DNA of 64,000 bases, taken from assembly GCA_963784995.1 (NCBI GenBank), contig CAWATZ010000003.1:1116001-1180000 (forward strand), written 5' to 3'. Made by a program: the position numbers and the translations under genes. The notes beneath the pieces are model-generated. The model was not told where the DNA came from and ran no database searches. It saw only the letters and a list, made by a program, of their open reading frames with translations. Below, one piece after another: positions 39,287 to 47,839 of the stretch (positions are counted from its first letter, which is position 1; every line of letters starts with the position of its first letter). This stretch comes from CAWATZ01 sp963784995. Lineage in GTDB: Bacteria; Planctomycetota; Planctomycetia; Gemmatales; Gemmataceae.

Positions 39287-39764
39287 GACGGACCTCCTTT
39301 GGTTGCAATGGGTCTGTGAGGATGATCTCTCCCGCGCCCCCGTTTCTCGGAGTGGGAGATTCCAACGAATACAAAGGAGTCTCAGCGCATGGCAGCACCC
39401 GGAAAGGAGGTTGTGCCGGCAGGGCCGGCATTGTAAGGGACACGGCCGACCGGGCGAGGTTCGCGCCCGGTCGCCCTGGGATACGTCGCCCCAACACCCC
39501 TCCCTTGACCAGCTTCCCTGGCTTGCTTGAGGAATTGCTCACCCCCGCTTGCTTGCCTTCTGCCTGTTGCCATCCTATTTCCGGCACAATCGGCACAGGC
39601 CGCAAAAGTTCTCTGAACGGCGCCCACGGAACGGTCGATATAGAAGGCAGGATCTCCAGAACCGCGCAGGTCGTCTCCGGTCCGAACAGGCTCGCCCTGG
39701 GGACGGACAGAAGCGACGCTGGCCGCGCCGGGCCAGAGCGGACGGTCCTTGATGGAGAAGGAAT
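39287..39764. other. divergent intergenic region
   Basis: About 480 bases between the divergent starts at 39286 and 39765. No gene with family support seen on either strand. It probably holds promoters for both flanking genes, but no clear -35/-10 pair stood out. Confidence 0.4.
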
Positions 39765-42283
39765 ATGCGCTGGAAGTCGCTTTTCGGGGGGATAGCCCTG
39801 CTGCTGGGGGCCATCGTCGGCTGCAAGCAGCCGCTCTTCACGACCACTGCGGACCTGGAACACTACAGCACCATCATGCCGGTCCCCGACCTGTCCCACG
39901 ATCCCTGGGATGGCATGACCCAACCGATCATCCCGACAAGTCCGACTCCGCAGACGGTCTTGAGGCCGAACCAGAAAACGCGACCGTTGCCGTTGGCGGA
40001 AGCCATCGCCCTGGCGCTGGATGGTGGCACCATCGGCAACTCCAACACCCTGTTCCAGACCACGCAGCTCACAACTGCGGCAGGCCCTGGAACCGGTGGC
40101 GGTCTCATCAACGCCCTCAACGACCTGACCATCGGCCTGGGGCCCTTCGGCGGGCCCAACTCGGTGCTCAGTGCGGCCGACGCCATCCGGGTCATCCGGC
40201 TCAACCCGGCTGCCATCGGGGCCAACGTCGAGCTGGCCCTGTCGCGCTTTGATGCCATCTGGAACACGAGCATGAACTGGACCGCCACCGATCAGCCGGT
40301 CGGCACGCCGCTGCAGACGTTCCAGGCCGGCGGTGCCGGCGGTCTGGGCGCCGTGGTCCAGGAACAGGCCACGCTCAGCAGCACCCTGGTCAAGCCGTTG
40401 CCCACCGGTGGTCTGGCCGGCGTCACCTTCAACTTGCCCTACACCCAGACCAACTTGCCGGCCCGCGTCAACCCGGCCTACCAGCCCCAGCTGCAGTTCT
40501 CCTTCGAGCAGCCGTTGCTCCGCGGCTACGGCATCGAGATCAACCAGGTGGCCCAGAGCCATCCCGGCAGTATCCTTGGCCTCGTCCCGTTCTTCCAGGG
40601 CAGCGGCAACCCCCTGGCCCCCTCGGCCGAGAGTATCCTGGTCAGCCGCATTCGCTTCGACCAGCTGCGCACCGATTTTGAACGGCAGCTGAACGTCATG
40701 GTCCTCAACGTCGAGATTGTTTACTGGAACCTGTACTACACCTACTGGGAACTGTACGCCAACGAGCAAAACCTGCGTCAGGCCTACGAGACGTGGAAGG
40801 TGAGCCTGGCCAAGTTCCAGGCCGGCGGGCTCAATGCCGCCGATTATAACCTGTCGCGTGCCAATTACGAGCAGGCCCGCGCCTTCCGGCTGGCCGCCAT
40901 GGTGGACGTGCAGGAGCAAGAACGCCAGCTGCGCGGCCTGATCGGCCTGCCGGTCGAGGATGGCTGCCGGCTGGTCCCAGCGGACACGCCGACCGTGGCC
41001 CCCTTCCACCCCGACTGGTGCATTGCTCTGCAGGAAGCCATGCAGTGCTTCCCCGACCTGTCCATCGTCCGTTCGGAGATCAAGGCCAACCAGATGAACG
41101 TCATCGCTCTGAAGAACCAGCTGCTGCCGGACTTCCGCTTCACCGCCCAGTACGACAGCAACTCCATCGGCACCAACCTGAACGGACCGGGCCCCACCAA
41201 CGCCCTGCAGCAGCTGGCCTCCAACCATTTCAACGACTGGAACGTGGGCGTGCGGTTGATCGTGCCGGTCGGCTTCCGGGCGGCCCACGCCAACCTCCGC
41301 ATTGCGCAGCTGCGGCTGGCGCAAAGTTTTGAGGTGCTGCGGAACGTGGAGCAGCGCGTCGAGCGCAACCTCTGTCTGCAGTACCGCAAGATCGTCAGCA
41401 CCTATGAGCTGATCAAGATCCAGCGGTCGCAGCGGGAAGCCTTCGCCGAGCAGCTCCGGGCCCGCTTCCAGCAGTTCCTCCAGGGCCAGCAGCAGGTGAC
41501 CATCAACGTGCTGCTGCAAGCCCAGCAGCAATGGGCCCAGGCCCTGCAGCAAGAGTATCTGTCCATCCGCGACTACAACAACTCCATCGTGGCCTTCGAG
41601 TTCTCCAAGGGGACCAACCTGGCCCGCAACAACATCATCATCAGCGAGGGCCTGCTGCCGGTCAAAGGTCAGAAGCAGGGTGCCGAGCATGAACGCCAAC
41701 GAGAGAATGCCCTGAAACTGCGGGAGCGGGCCCTGCCGATCGGAACGGGCGACCTGCAAATCGACGCGGTGCCAGTGCAGTCGGCGCCGCCTCCGGACCT
41801 GCAAGTGAACAACGGGCCGGACAAGGGCCTGTCGCTGGTCAACCTGTGGCAAAAAGAACCGCCGCTGGACGTGTTGCCCGATCTGCCGCCCGCGACAGCG
41901 TTTACGCCGGGCAGCACCGTTCAGCAGGTCAAGGCCACCGACACCAGCGGCAGCGGCAGCGGAGTCGTCCCGGCCGCCCTGACCACCCGCGACGCCGTCC
42001 AGGTCGGACCGCCGCCGAGCAAACCGATCTCGAGCCAGACACCGAAGCGCAGGCCGGCCTGCCGGCCGACGGGCAGGGGGGCCCGCTCAAACCCTTGCCC
42101 ACGAGCATTCTCAACGGGTCCGGCGTGCAGTTGCTCAATCCGGCGGCGGGGTCGGGCAGCGGCCCAGCCAGTGCCAATCCCCAGCCGGTCGGAGCCATGC
42201 CGGCGAGCACGGCGACTCCCGCGGCGTTCCTGGTGCCGCCACCGCCCCTAACTTCGGGTTCGCCCTACGCCCCGCGTCAGTGA
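39765..42283 (+). CDS. TolC-like outer-membrane efflux lipoprotein (frameshift near 3' end)
   Basis: About 839 codons. The N-terminus has a lipobox ending GAIVGC (cysteine at residue 20). Residues about 60-640 show the TolC/OEP layout: AEAIALAL, QFSFEQPLLRGYG, FERQLNVMVLNVEIVYWNLY, NLRQAYETWKVSLAKFQAGG and ARFQQFLQGQQQVTINVLLQ. The C-terminal 200 residues are a proline-rich low-complexity tail. The frame breaks near 42015; the corrected tail ends TSGSPYAPRQ at 42283. No pump genes are adjacent. A hairpin terminator follows. Confidence 0.85.
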
Positions 42284-42329
42284 GTCCCAGACGGAGCACT
42301 GACAAGCAAGGGACTGTTTCCGGCGCACG

Positions 42330-42390
42330 GCCCGGAGCCTGGCCGCCATCCCCCCGATGGCCGGCAGGGGTTCCGGGCTGTTTTCCTTTT
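42330..42390 (+). terminator. intrinsic terminator after the TolC-like gene
   Basis: Outer stem GCCCGGAGCC/GGTTCCGGGC with an inner GCCATC/GATGGC stem, followed by TGTTTTCCTTTT. It starts 47 bases after the stop. A stem plus U-rich tail is visible directly. Confidence 0.65.
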
Positions 42391-42424
42391 GCAGGGCAGC
42401 TTACAATTCTCGCGGGGGCGGACC

Positions 42425-43475
42425 ATGCGAATCCTGGTTTACGAATATCTCTCGAGCGGCGTTCTCGCAGGTCAACCCGCGGCCGACTCCCTGCGCCGCG
42501 AGGGACTGGCCATGCTTCAGGCGGTGCTGGAGGATCTGGCGCTCTGCCCCGGCGTCAAAACCACTGTTCTGCTCGATCCCGCTCTCCGGCACGAGACGGG
42601 CTGGCCGGCGGGATTGTCGGTCACTCTGGTCCAGGGAGCCTTGGCGGAGCACGAGGCGCTCTGCCGATTGGCGGGCCAGGTCGATGCCGCCCTGGTCATC
42701 GCTCCGGAGTTTGACGGGCTTCTCGAACAGCGCTGTTGCTGGCTGGCTGACTGGAGTGTGCCGCAGCTGGGCTGCGATCCTCAAACCATTCGCCTCACGG
42801 CGGACAAACTGACCCTGGGCCGGCTCTGGCGCGACACGGGAGTGCCGACGCCTCCGAGTGCGGAACTCGGAACGGGGAACTCGGAACTGACTGCTTTTTC
42901 GCTCCGCACTCCCAGTTCCGAGTTCCGCGACTCCGCTGGTCCTGAAACCCCGCGACGGTGCCGGTTCCCAGGCCACGTTCCTGCTGCGCGGTCCAGCCGA
43001 TCTTCCATCCGCCCTCGCTCTGGCCCGGAGTGAGGGCTGGTCCGGCGACATGCTGGTGCAGCCCCACGTTGCCGGCCTGCCGGTCAGCGTCTCCCTGCTG
43101 CTTGGTCAGCAAGAGCGCTGGATCCTGCCTGCCTGCCGGCAGATCCTGTCCGAGGACGGCCGCTTTCGCTACCTGGGCGGCGAAGCGCCGCTGCCGCCGC
43201 CGCTGAACGAGCGCGCCCGGCAACTCGCCATCCGGGCCAGCGAGGCGGTGCCTGGACTGCGCGGCTGGGTGGGCATCGACCTGGTCCTGGGGTCGGCCCC
43301 AGACGGCAGCGGGGATCGGGTCATCGAGATCAATCCCCGGCTGACCACGTCCTACGTCGGGCTGCGCCGTCTGGCCCGGTTCAACCTCACCCAGGCGCTG
43401 CTGGCCCTGCTGGGCTGGGGCGTCCCCTTGCCACAACCCAGCTGGAACGAGGGACCGGTCAGTTGGAAAGGATGA
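42425..43475 (+). pseudogene. ATP-grasp protein gene interrupted by a 76-base palindrome
   Basis: The first part, MRILVYEYLSSGVLAGQPAA to LWRDTGVPTPP, is followed by the palindrome and then the second part PLVLKPRDGAGSQATFLLRG through VIEINPRLTTSYVGLRRLAR. The latter is the ATP-grasp active site with metal-binding EINPR. The span of 1,051 bases less 76 is 975, exactly 325 codons. The domain layout resembles the Orf17/MfnD-like ATP-grasp ligases of tetrahydromethanopterin-linked C1 pathways, which planctomycetes have; that link is inference. As read, the gene is disrupted. Confidence 0.82.
42857..42932. repeat. palindrome inserted in the ATP-grasp gene
   Basis: Arms AGTGCGGAACTCGGAAC and GTTCCGAGTTCCGCGACT, with a second GGAACTCGGAACT/CAGTTCC pair inside. 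76 bases separate codons CCG (42854-42856) and CCG (42933-42935) of the host gene. No second copy was seen in the window. Confidence 0.88.
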
Positions 43476-43579
43476 AGGATGAATCAAAGACCGTTCCTGG
43501 CGACTTGTCTTTGCCGCTTTTGTCCCTATCACTATCGCCAGCGACCCAAACCCTCCCTTGAACTTGCGGGTCCACCGCC

Positions 43580-44215
43580 ATGGTGCCAGAACCGTCGAAA
43601 AACGTGACAGCAACCCCAGGTCCGACCAGCTCCATACCCCCAACGGGCGGGCAGATCACGCCAACTCCCAGCCCGGCACCTTCGGGCAGGCCAGCCGACG
43701 GGCAGGGGGGCAGACCGCACGTCTTGCCGCCGGTCACCGGCGTGGTCGCACCGCAGACGGGCGAGGCCATGATCCGCGAAGTCCGACCCACCGTTGTCGA
43801 GGGCTCGGCTGCCCTGGCCACCCTGGCCGAGGGGATGATGCGCACCCTCGTCCTCGCTCCCCTTGCCTGGCTGCTGCTGGCGCCCCTGTGGGCACGCAAG
43901 CTGATGCCGTTCCTCCCCAAGCGCTACACCCTGACCAACCAGCGCTTGATGATCCGCCGTGGGCTCAAGCCGCGCCCGGTCCAGTCCATTCCCCTGGCCG
44001 AGATCGACGAGGTCCGCTTCGACCCCGGCAGTTACAATCGCTTCTATGCCTCGGGAACGCTGGAGATCGTGTCCAGGGGCCAGGTGCAGATGCGCCTGAC
44101 CGGCGTGCCCGCCCCCGAAGCCTTTCGGCAGACTATCATCAGCGCCGTCGGCGCCTGGGTGCCCGGCAAGTCGAAGACGTTTCAGCCATTCATCGCCGCC
44201 AGTGCCGCCAAATGA
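43580..44215 (+). CDS. bPH2 (YdbS-like) membrane protein
   Basis: 211 residues. The first 60 residues are proline-rich and probably disordered. One hydrophobic span (LVLAPLAWLLLAPLWA) is followed by the bacterial PH-like domain: RYTLTNQRLMIRRGLKPR, IPLAEIDEVRFDPGSYNRF, SGTLEIVSRGQVQMRLTGV and PAPEAFRQTI. The YTLTNQRL...R.G motif is characteristic of bPH2. Function unknown, likely envelope. Confidence 0.82.
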   Translation: MVPEPSKNVTATPGPTSSIPPTGGQITPTPSPAPSGRPADGQGGRPHVLPPVTGVVAPQTGEAMIREVRPTVVEGSAALATLAEGMMRTLVLAPLAWLLLAPLWARKLMPFLPKRYTLTNQRLMIRRGLKPRPVQSIPLAEIDEVRFDPGSYNRFYASGTLEIVSRGQVQMRLTGVPAPEAFRQTIISAVGAWVPGKSKTFQPFIAASAAK

Positions 44216-44275
44216 ATCGCGCATTCTTGTTGGCATTCTCCGTCGGGGGACGGTAGGATGTTGGCAGAACTTCTC

Positions 44276-44333
44276 GGCGAACCGGCTGCGTCAGCTGCCG
44301 GGTAGACCCGGCAGCTGACGCAGCCGGTTCGCC
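44276..44333. repeat. perfect palindrome
   Basis: 28-base arms GGCGAACCGGCTGCGTCAGC+TGCCGGGT and its exact reverse complement around a 2-base centre. It lies between the bPH2 and phosphatase genes on the same strand, so it may attenuate readthrough. Confidence 0.93.
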
Positions 44334-44387
44334 AGTTCGCGGGGGGCTGGCCCTTTGCGAAACACTCCATCACCTGGCTGAGACATC

Positions 44388-46010
44388 ATGGCGTCACTGG
44401 TGACTGTCAAGGGGCCCAACCCCGGCAGGAGTTTCGATCTGAAGGCGTCCGGCACGTCGATCGGCCGGCAGCCGGACGTGGACATTTACCTGGAATCGCT
44501 GGCGGTCAGCCGGCAGCACGCCCGCGTGCTGTGTCAGAACGGCGCGTACTTTGTCGAGGACCTCGGCAGCAGCAACGGCACCTACGTCAACGGCGAGAAG
44601 ATCACCCAGCGCCGGCCGTTGTCCGAGCACGACATGGTGCAGATCGGCCCGTATTTGCTGGCCCTGCGTCCCGATCCGTCGGGACTGGCCACCGAGACCA
44701 ATTCCCTGGTCCGGGCCTCGGTCGATGCCCGCTCCTATTACGCGCTGCTGAACGACAACGCCTCGCAGAAGCTCCAGGTGGTGCTGGAGATCGCCCAGCA
44801 CCTGGGCCACACCCTCGATGAGACCGTGCTGCTGGACCACCTGGCGGACCACCTGCTGCGGCTGTTCCCGCAGTCGGACCGGGCCCTGGTGCTGCTGTGC
44901 AAGAACGGCCAGCTGGTCGTCCAGGCCCTGCGCAGCCGGCTGCGGCACACCGCCTCCGATTCGCAGTACAGCAGGACCATCGTCAACCGGGCCCTGGAAG
45001 AGGGCGTCGGCCTGCTCAGCGAGGACGTGGGCAGCGACCTGGCCTTCCAGAAGTCCAACACCGTGCTGTCGCTCAACCTGCGCTCGTTTTTGTGCGTGCC
45101 GCTCATTGGCCGGGCCCAGCGCCGCCTGGGGGTGATCCAGCTGGATTGCACCCGGCCCGGCCAGGTCTTCCACAAGGAGGACCTGGAGATGCTCACCGCC
45201 CTGGCCATGCAGGTGGCCGTGGTGCTGGAGAACGCGGAGCTGCACGCCGAGACGGTCCGGCAAACCCGGCTGCAGCAGGACTTGCAGATGGCCCGGGAAA
45301 TCCAGCAGGCCTTCCTGCCCGCCGACTTCGAGACCCTGGCCAAGGCCGGCCTGGACGTCTTTGCCCGGATGCAGCCGGCCCGCGAGGTGTCGGGCGACCT
45401 GTACGACTTCTTCCTGCTGCCCGATGGCCGGCTTGCTTTCAGCCTGGGCGACGTGTCCGGCAAGGGGACGCCAGCCGCCCTGTTCATGATCGCCGTGCGG
45501 ACCCTGATCCACCACCTGGCCCCCTCGGCCAGCGGCCCCGCCGACCTGCTCAATCGGCTCAACAAGGCCCTGGTGGCCGACAACCCCACCAACCTCTACG
45601 TCACCCTGGTCCACGGCGTCTACGATCAGCGCGATGGTTCCGTGGTCCTGTCCCTGGGCGGTCATCCCGCCCCGCTGCTGCGTCGCGCCGCCGGCGTCGT
45701 GGAGCAGCTCCGCCTGTCCCCCAGCCATTTCCTGGGCTGTTCGCTGCTCAATCCTGTCTACAATGACACCCGGCTGACTCTGGCCCGCGACGAAACCCTG
45801 ATCCTGTTCACCGACGGCTTCCTGGAAGCGTTTGCTCCCGACGGCGTCACGCTGTTCGGTCTGAATCGGCTGTGCGAGGCGCTGGGCGGCCCACGCACGG
45901 CCCTGCCGCTGGCCCGCTGTGCCGAGGAGGTCAGCACGGCCATCCAGCGCTTCACCGGTTCGGCGGAATTGCAGGACGATCAGACCCTGTTCCTGCTGCG
46001 GCGGCGCTGA
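44388..46010 (+). CDS. FHA-GAF-PP2C (SpoIIE/RsbU-type) serine phosphatase
   Basis: 540 residues. Residues 1-100 form an FHA domain (GTSIGRQPDVDIYLESL, SRQHARV, DLGSSNGTYVNG) that binds phosphothreonine. Residues about 125-290 form a GAF domain (VVLEIAQHLGHTLDETVLLD, VPLIGRAQRRLGVIQLDCT). The C-terminal PP2C/SpoIIE domain has VSGDLYDFFLLPDGR, GDVSGKGTPAALFM and ILFTDGFLEAFAPDG, with metal-binding aspartates. Such proteins dephosphorylate anti-sigma antagonists; no partner genes are nearby. The frame is intact. Confidence 0.93.
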   Translation: MASLVTVKGPNPGRSFDLKASGTSIGRQPDVDIYLESLAVSRQHARVLCQNGAYFVEDLGSSNGTYVNGEKITQRRPLSEHDMVQIGPYLLALRPDPSGLATETNSLVRASVDARSYYALLNDNASQKLQVVLEIAQHLGHTLDETVLLDHLADHLLRLFPQSDRALVLLCKNGQLVVQALRSRLRHTASDSQYSRTIVNRALEEGVGLLSEDVGSDLAFQKSNTVLSLNLRSFLCVPLIGRAQRRLGVIQLDCTRPGQVFHKEDLEMLTALAMQVAVVLENAELHAETVRQTRLQQDLQMAREIQQAFLPADFETLAKAGLDVFARMQPAREVSGDLYDFFLLPDGRLAFSLGDVSGKGTPAALFMIAVRTLIHHLAPSASGPADLLNRLNKALVADNPTNLYVTLVHGVYDQRDGSVVLSLGGHPAPLLRRAAGVVEQLRLSPSHFLGCSLLNPVYNDTRLTLARDETLILFTDGFLEAFAPDGVTLFGLNRLCEALGGPRTALPLARCAEEVSTAIQRFTGSAELQDDQTLFLLRRR

Positions 46011-46114
46011 GGCCCCGGCAGGGAAAAACCGGGGGCAGAGCAGCTGCCGGCCGCGTTTTCGCCTGGTTTGGACACATTTCCGCGAAAAATGCCGGTTTTT
46101 CAGGCAATGTGCGA

Positions 46115-46143
46115 TTGACATTCTGCTTCGGGGTTTCTACCCT
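46115..46143 (+). promoter_or_regulatory. sigma-70-type promoter for the HU gene
   Basis: TTGACA (46115-46120) and TACCCT (46138-46143) are 17 bases apart and 59 bases before the HU ATG. The -35 is perfect. Best promoter match I found in the window. Confidence 0.6.
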
Positions 46144-46201
46144 CCCCCTTATTGCAAAGTGTTTGGCTTACCCGAATCCCTTGATTTCTGGGAGGAAACC
46201 G

Positions 46202-46537
46202 ATGGCGAAGAACGAGGCCCCCAAGGCTGCGAAGAAGGCACTGACCAAGGCTGCCGTGGTGAAAGACATCGCCACCGCGACCAAGCTGACCAGCAAGCAG
46301 GTCGGCGAGGTCTTCGACCACCTGGTCACGATCATCAAGAAGGAGCTGAAGAAGAAAGGCGGGGTCTTTACCATTCCCGGCCTGGTGAAGCTCAAGACCG
46401 TCACCAAGAAGGCCACCAAGGAACGCAAGGTCAAGAACCCGTTCAAGCCCGGCGAGGACATGGTCGTCAAGGCCAAGCCCGCTCACTCCGTGGTCCGGGC
46501 CCGTGTCCTCAAGACCCTCAACGAGATGGTCAAGTAA
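46202..46537 (+). CDS. HU/IHF-family DNA-binding protein
   Basis: 111 residues with a lysine-rich N-terminal extension (MAKNEAPKAAKKALTK). The HU fold is clear: VVKDIATATKLTSKQVGEVF, VTIIKKELKKKGGVFTIPGL and KERKVKNPFKPGEDMVVKAK. The usual GRNP arm reads VKNPFKPGE. Nucleoid protein that bends and compacts DNA. GGGAGGAAACCG precedes the ATG. It has its own promoter and is followed by a long palindrome. Confidence 0.92.
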   Translation: MAKNEAPKAAKKALTKAAVVKDIATATKLTSKQVGEVFDHLVTIIKKELKKKGGVFTIPGLVKLKTVTKKATKERKVKNPFKPGEDMVVKAKPAHSVVRARVLKTLNEMVK

Positions 46538-46548
46538 CGCCGACCGGT

Positions 46549-46655
46549 GAACCCCCAGGGCGCTGCCCTGGGCTATCCTGTTGCGCCCCTTCGGGGCTGT
46601 TCTTCCGCCCCGAAGGGGCGCAACAGGATAGCCCAGGGCATCGCCCTGGGGGTTC
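46549..46655. repeat. long palindrome after the HU gene
   Basis: Arms GAACCCCCAGGGCGCTGCCC onward through CTATCCTGTTGCGCCCCTTC to the loop TGTTCTTCC, then the reverse complement with one mismatch. 49-base arms. It separates HU from the DUF1464 gene and may act as terminator. Confidence 0.93.
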
Positions 46656-46676
46656 TCACCCCTTTCCGGGCCGACC

Positions 46677-47714
46677 ATGCGCGTCGCAGGCACCGACCCC
46701 GGCACCAGCAGCCTGGACGTGCTGCTGCTGGACTCCGGAGCCGTGGCCGACCAGGTGCGTTTCCTGCCGGCCCAGCTCCAGGCCGACCCGTTGCTTCCGG
46801 TCCGCTGGCTGCGTGACCACCAACCCCTCGACCTGATCGCCGGGCCCTCCGGCTACGGTATCCCTCTGCTCCGCGCCGCCGATTGTCGTGTCCGTGACCT
46901 GGCCCTGATGGCCCTGGTCCGCCCCGACGAACAGGGCCAGGCCCGCGGCGTGACCGGCTTCTCCTCGCTGCTCAGCACCCTGGCCCAGAGCGGCCTGCCG
47001 ATCGTCTTTCTCCCCGGCGTCATTCACCTGCCGACCGTGCCGACCCAGCGCAAGCTCAACCGCATTGACCTGGGCACGGCCGACAAGCTGTGCGTCGCCG
47101 CCCTGGCCCTGGCCCGGCGCTCGACCACCCGGGGGATTTCGCTGGCGGCGTATCACGGCTGCCTGGTCGAGCTGGGTTCGGCCTTCACGGCCTGCGTGGT
47201 CCTGCACGGCGGCCAGATCGTTGCCGGCCTGGGCGGCTCGTCCGGACCGCCCGGCTGGCGAAGCGTCGGGGCCTGGGATGGCGAGATGGCTTATCTCTTC
47301 GGCGCGCTGGCCAAGGCCGACCTGTTCGCCGGCGGGATCGAGTCGGTAAGCGATCCCCGCCAGGGACAGGAGTGGTTCCGCGAGGGGCTGCTGCGGGCAG
47401 TGGCCGGCCTGGGTGCGGCGACGCCGTTTGAGGAGATCGTCCTGTCGGGCCGGCTCCTGGAAACGGAGCCGGATCTTGTGAGCGCGGTTGCAACGGACCT
47501 GGCGAAGTTGGCCCCGGTGTGCCGGCTGGATTCGCTTCCCGGGGCCTGGGTCAAGCACGCGGCCCAGGGCTCGGCCTTGCTGGCGGACGGCCTGGCGGGC
47601 GGCACCTGGACCCCGCTGGTCGAGCAACTGCAACTCCGAGGGGCCGCGGGAACCGTGCTGGACTTCTTGCACCATCCCAGGGCCGGCGAGGTGCGTAAGG
47701 CGTTTGGCCTGTGA
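46677..47714 (+). CDS. DUF1464-like ASKHA-fold protein
   Basis: 345 residues. It begins MRVAGTDPGTSSLDVLLLDS, an ASKHA phosphate-1 loop, with later IAGPSGYGIPL, TADKLCVAALALAR, ELGSAFTACVVLHGGQIVAG and GGSSGPPGW. I recall this layout from DUF1464, a kinase-like family of methanogens and some planctomycetes. Function unproven. The ATP-grasp gene nearby may belong with it (both families occur with C1-transfer genes), but this is inference. Confidence 0.68.
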   Translation: MRVAGTDPGTSSLDVLLLDSGAVADQVRFLPAQLQADPLLPVRWLRDHQPLDLIAGPSGYGIPLLRAADCRVRDLALMALVRPDEQGQARGVTGFSSLLSTLAQSGLPIVFLPGVIHLPTVPTQRKLNRIDLGTADKLCVAALALARRSTTRGISLAAYHGCLVELGSAFTACVVLHGGQIVAGLGGSSGPPGWRSVGAWDGEMAYLFGALAKADLFAGGIESVSDPRQGQEWFREGLLRAVAGLGAATPFEEIVLSGRLLETEPDLVSAVATDLAKLAPVCRLDSLPGAWVKHAAQGSALLADGLAGGTWTPLVEQLQLRGAAGTVLDFLHHPRAGEVRKAFGL

Positions 47715-47839
47715 AGCTCGCGCTTTCGGAATTGCTCCCGGATGGTCCGGACGCTATACGGTCCCCGACAGGTGGGGTCCTCCCCACCGCTCCGCCGGTC
47801 CGCGCCGGCAGACCTTATTTCGGAACAGAGGGACCATTC

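Noticed and set aside
39287..39764. Coding frame in the divergent region before the TolC-like lipoprotein
   Set aside because: Open frames there are extensions of shadows and lack family-like sequence.
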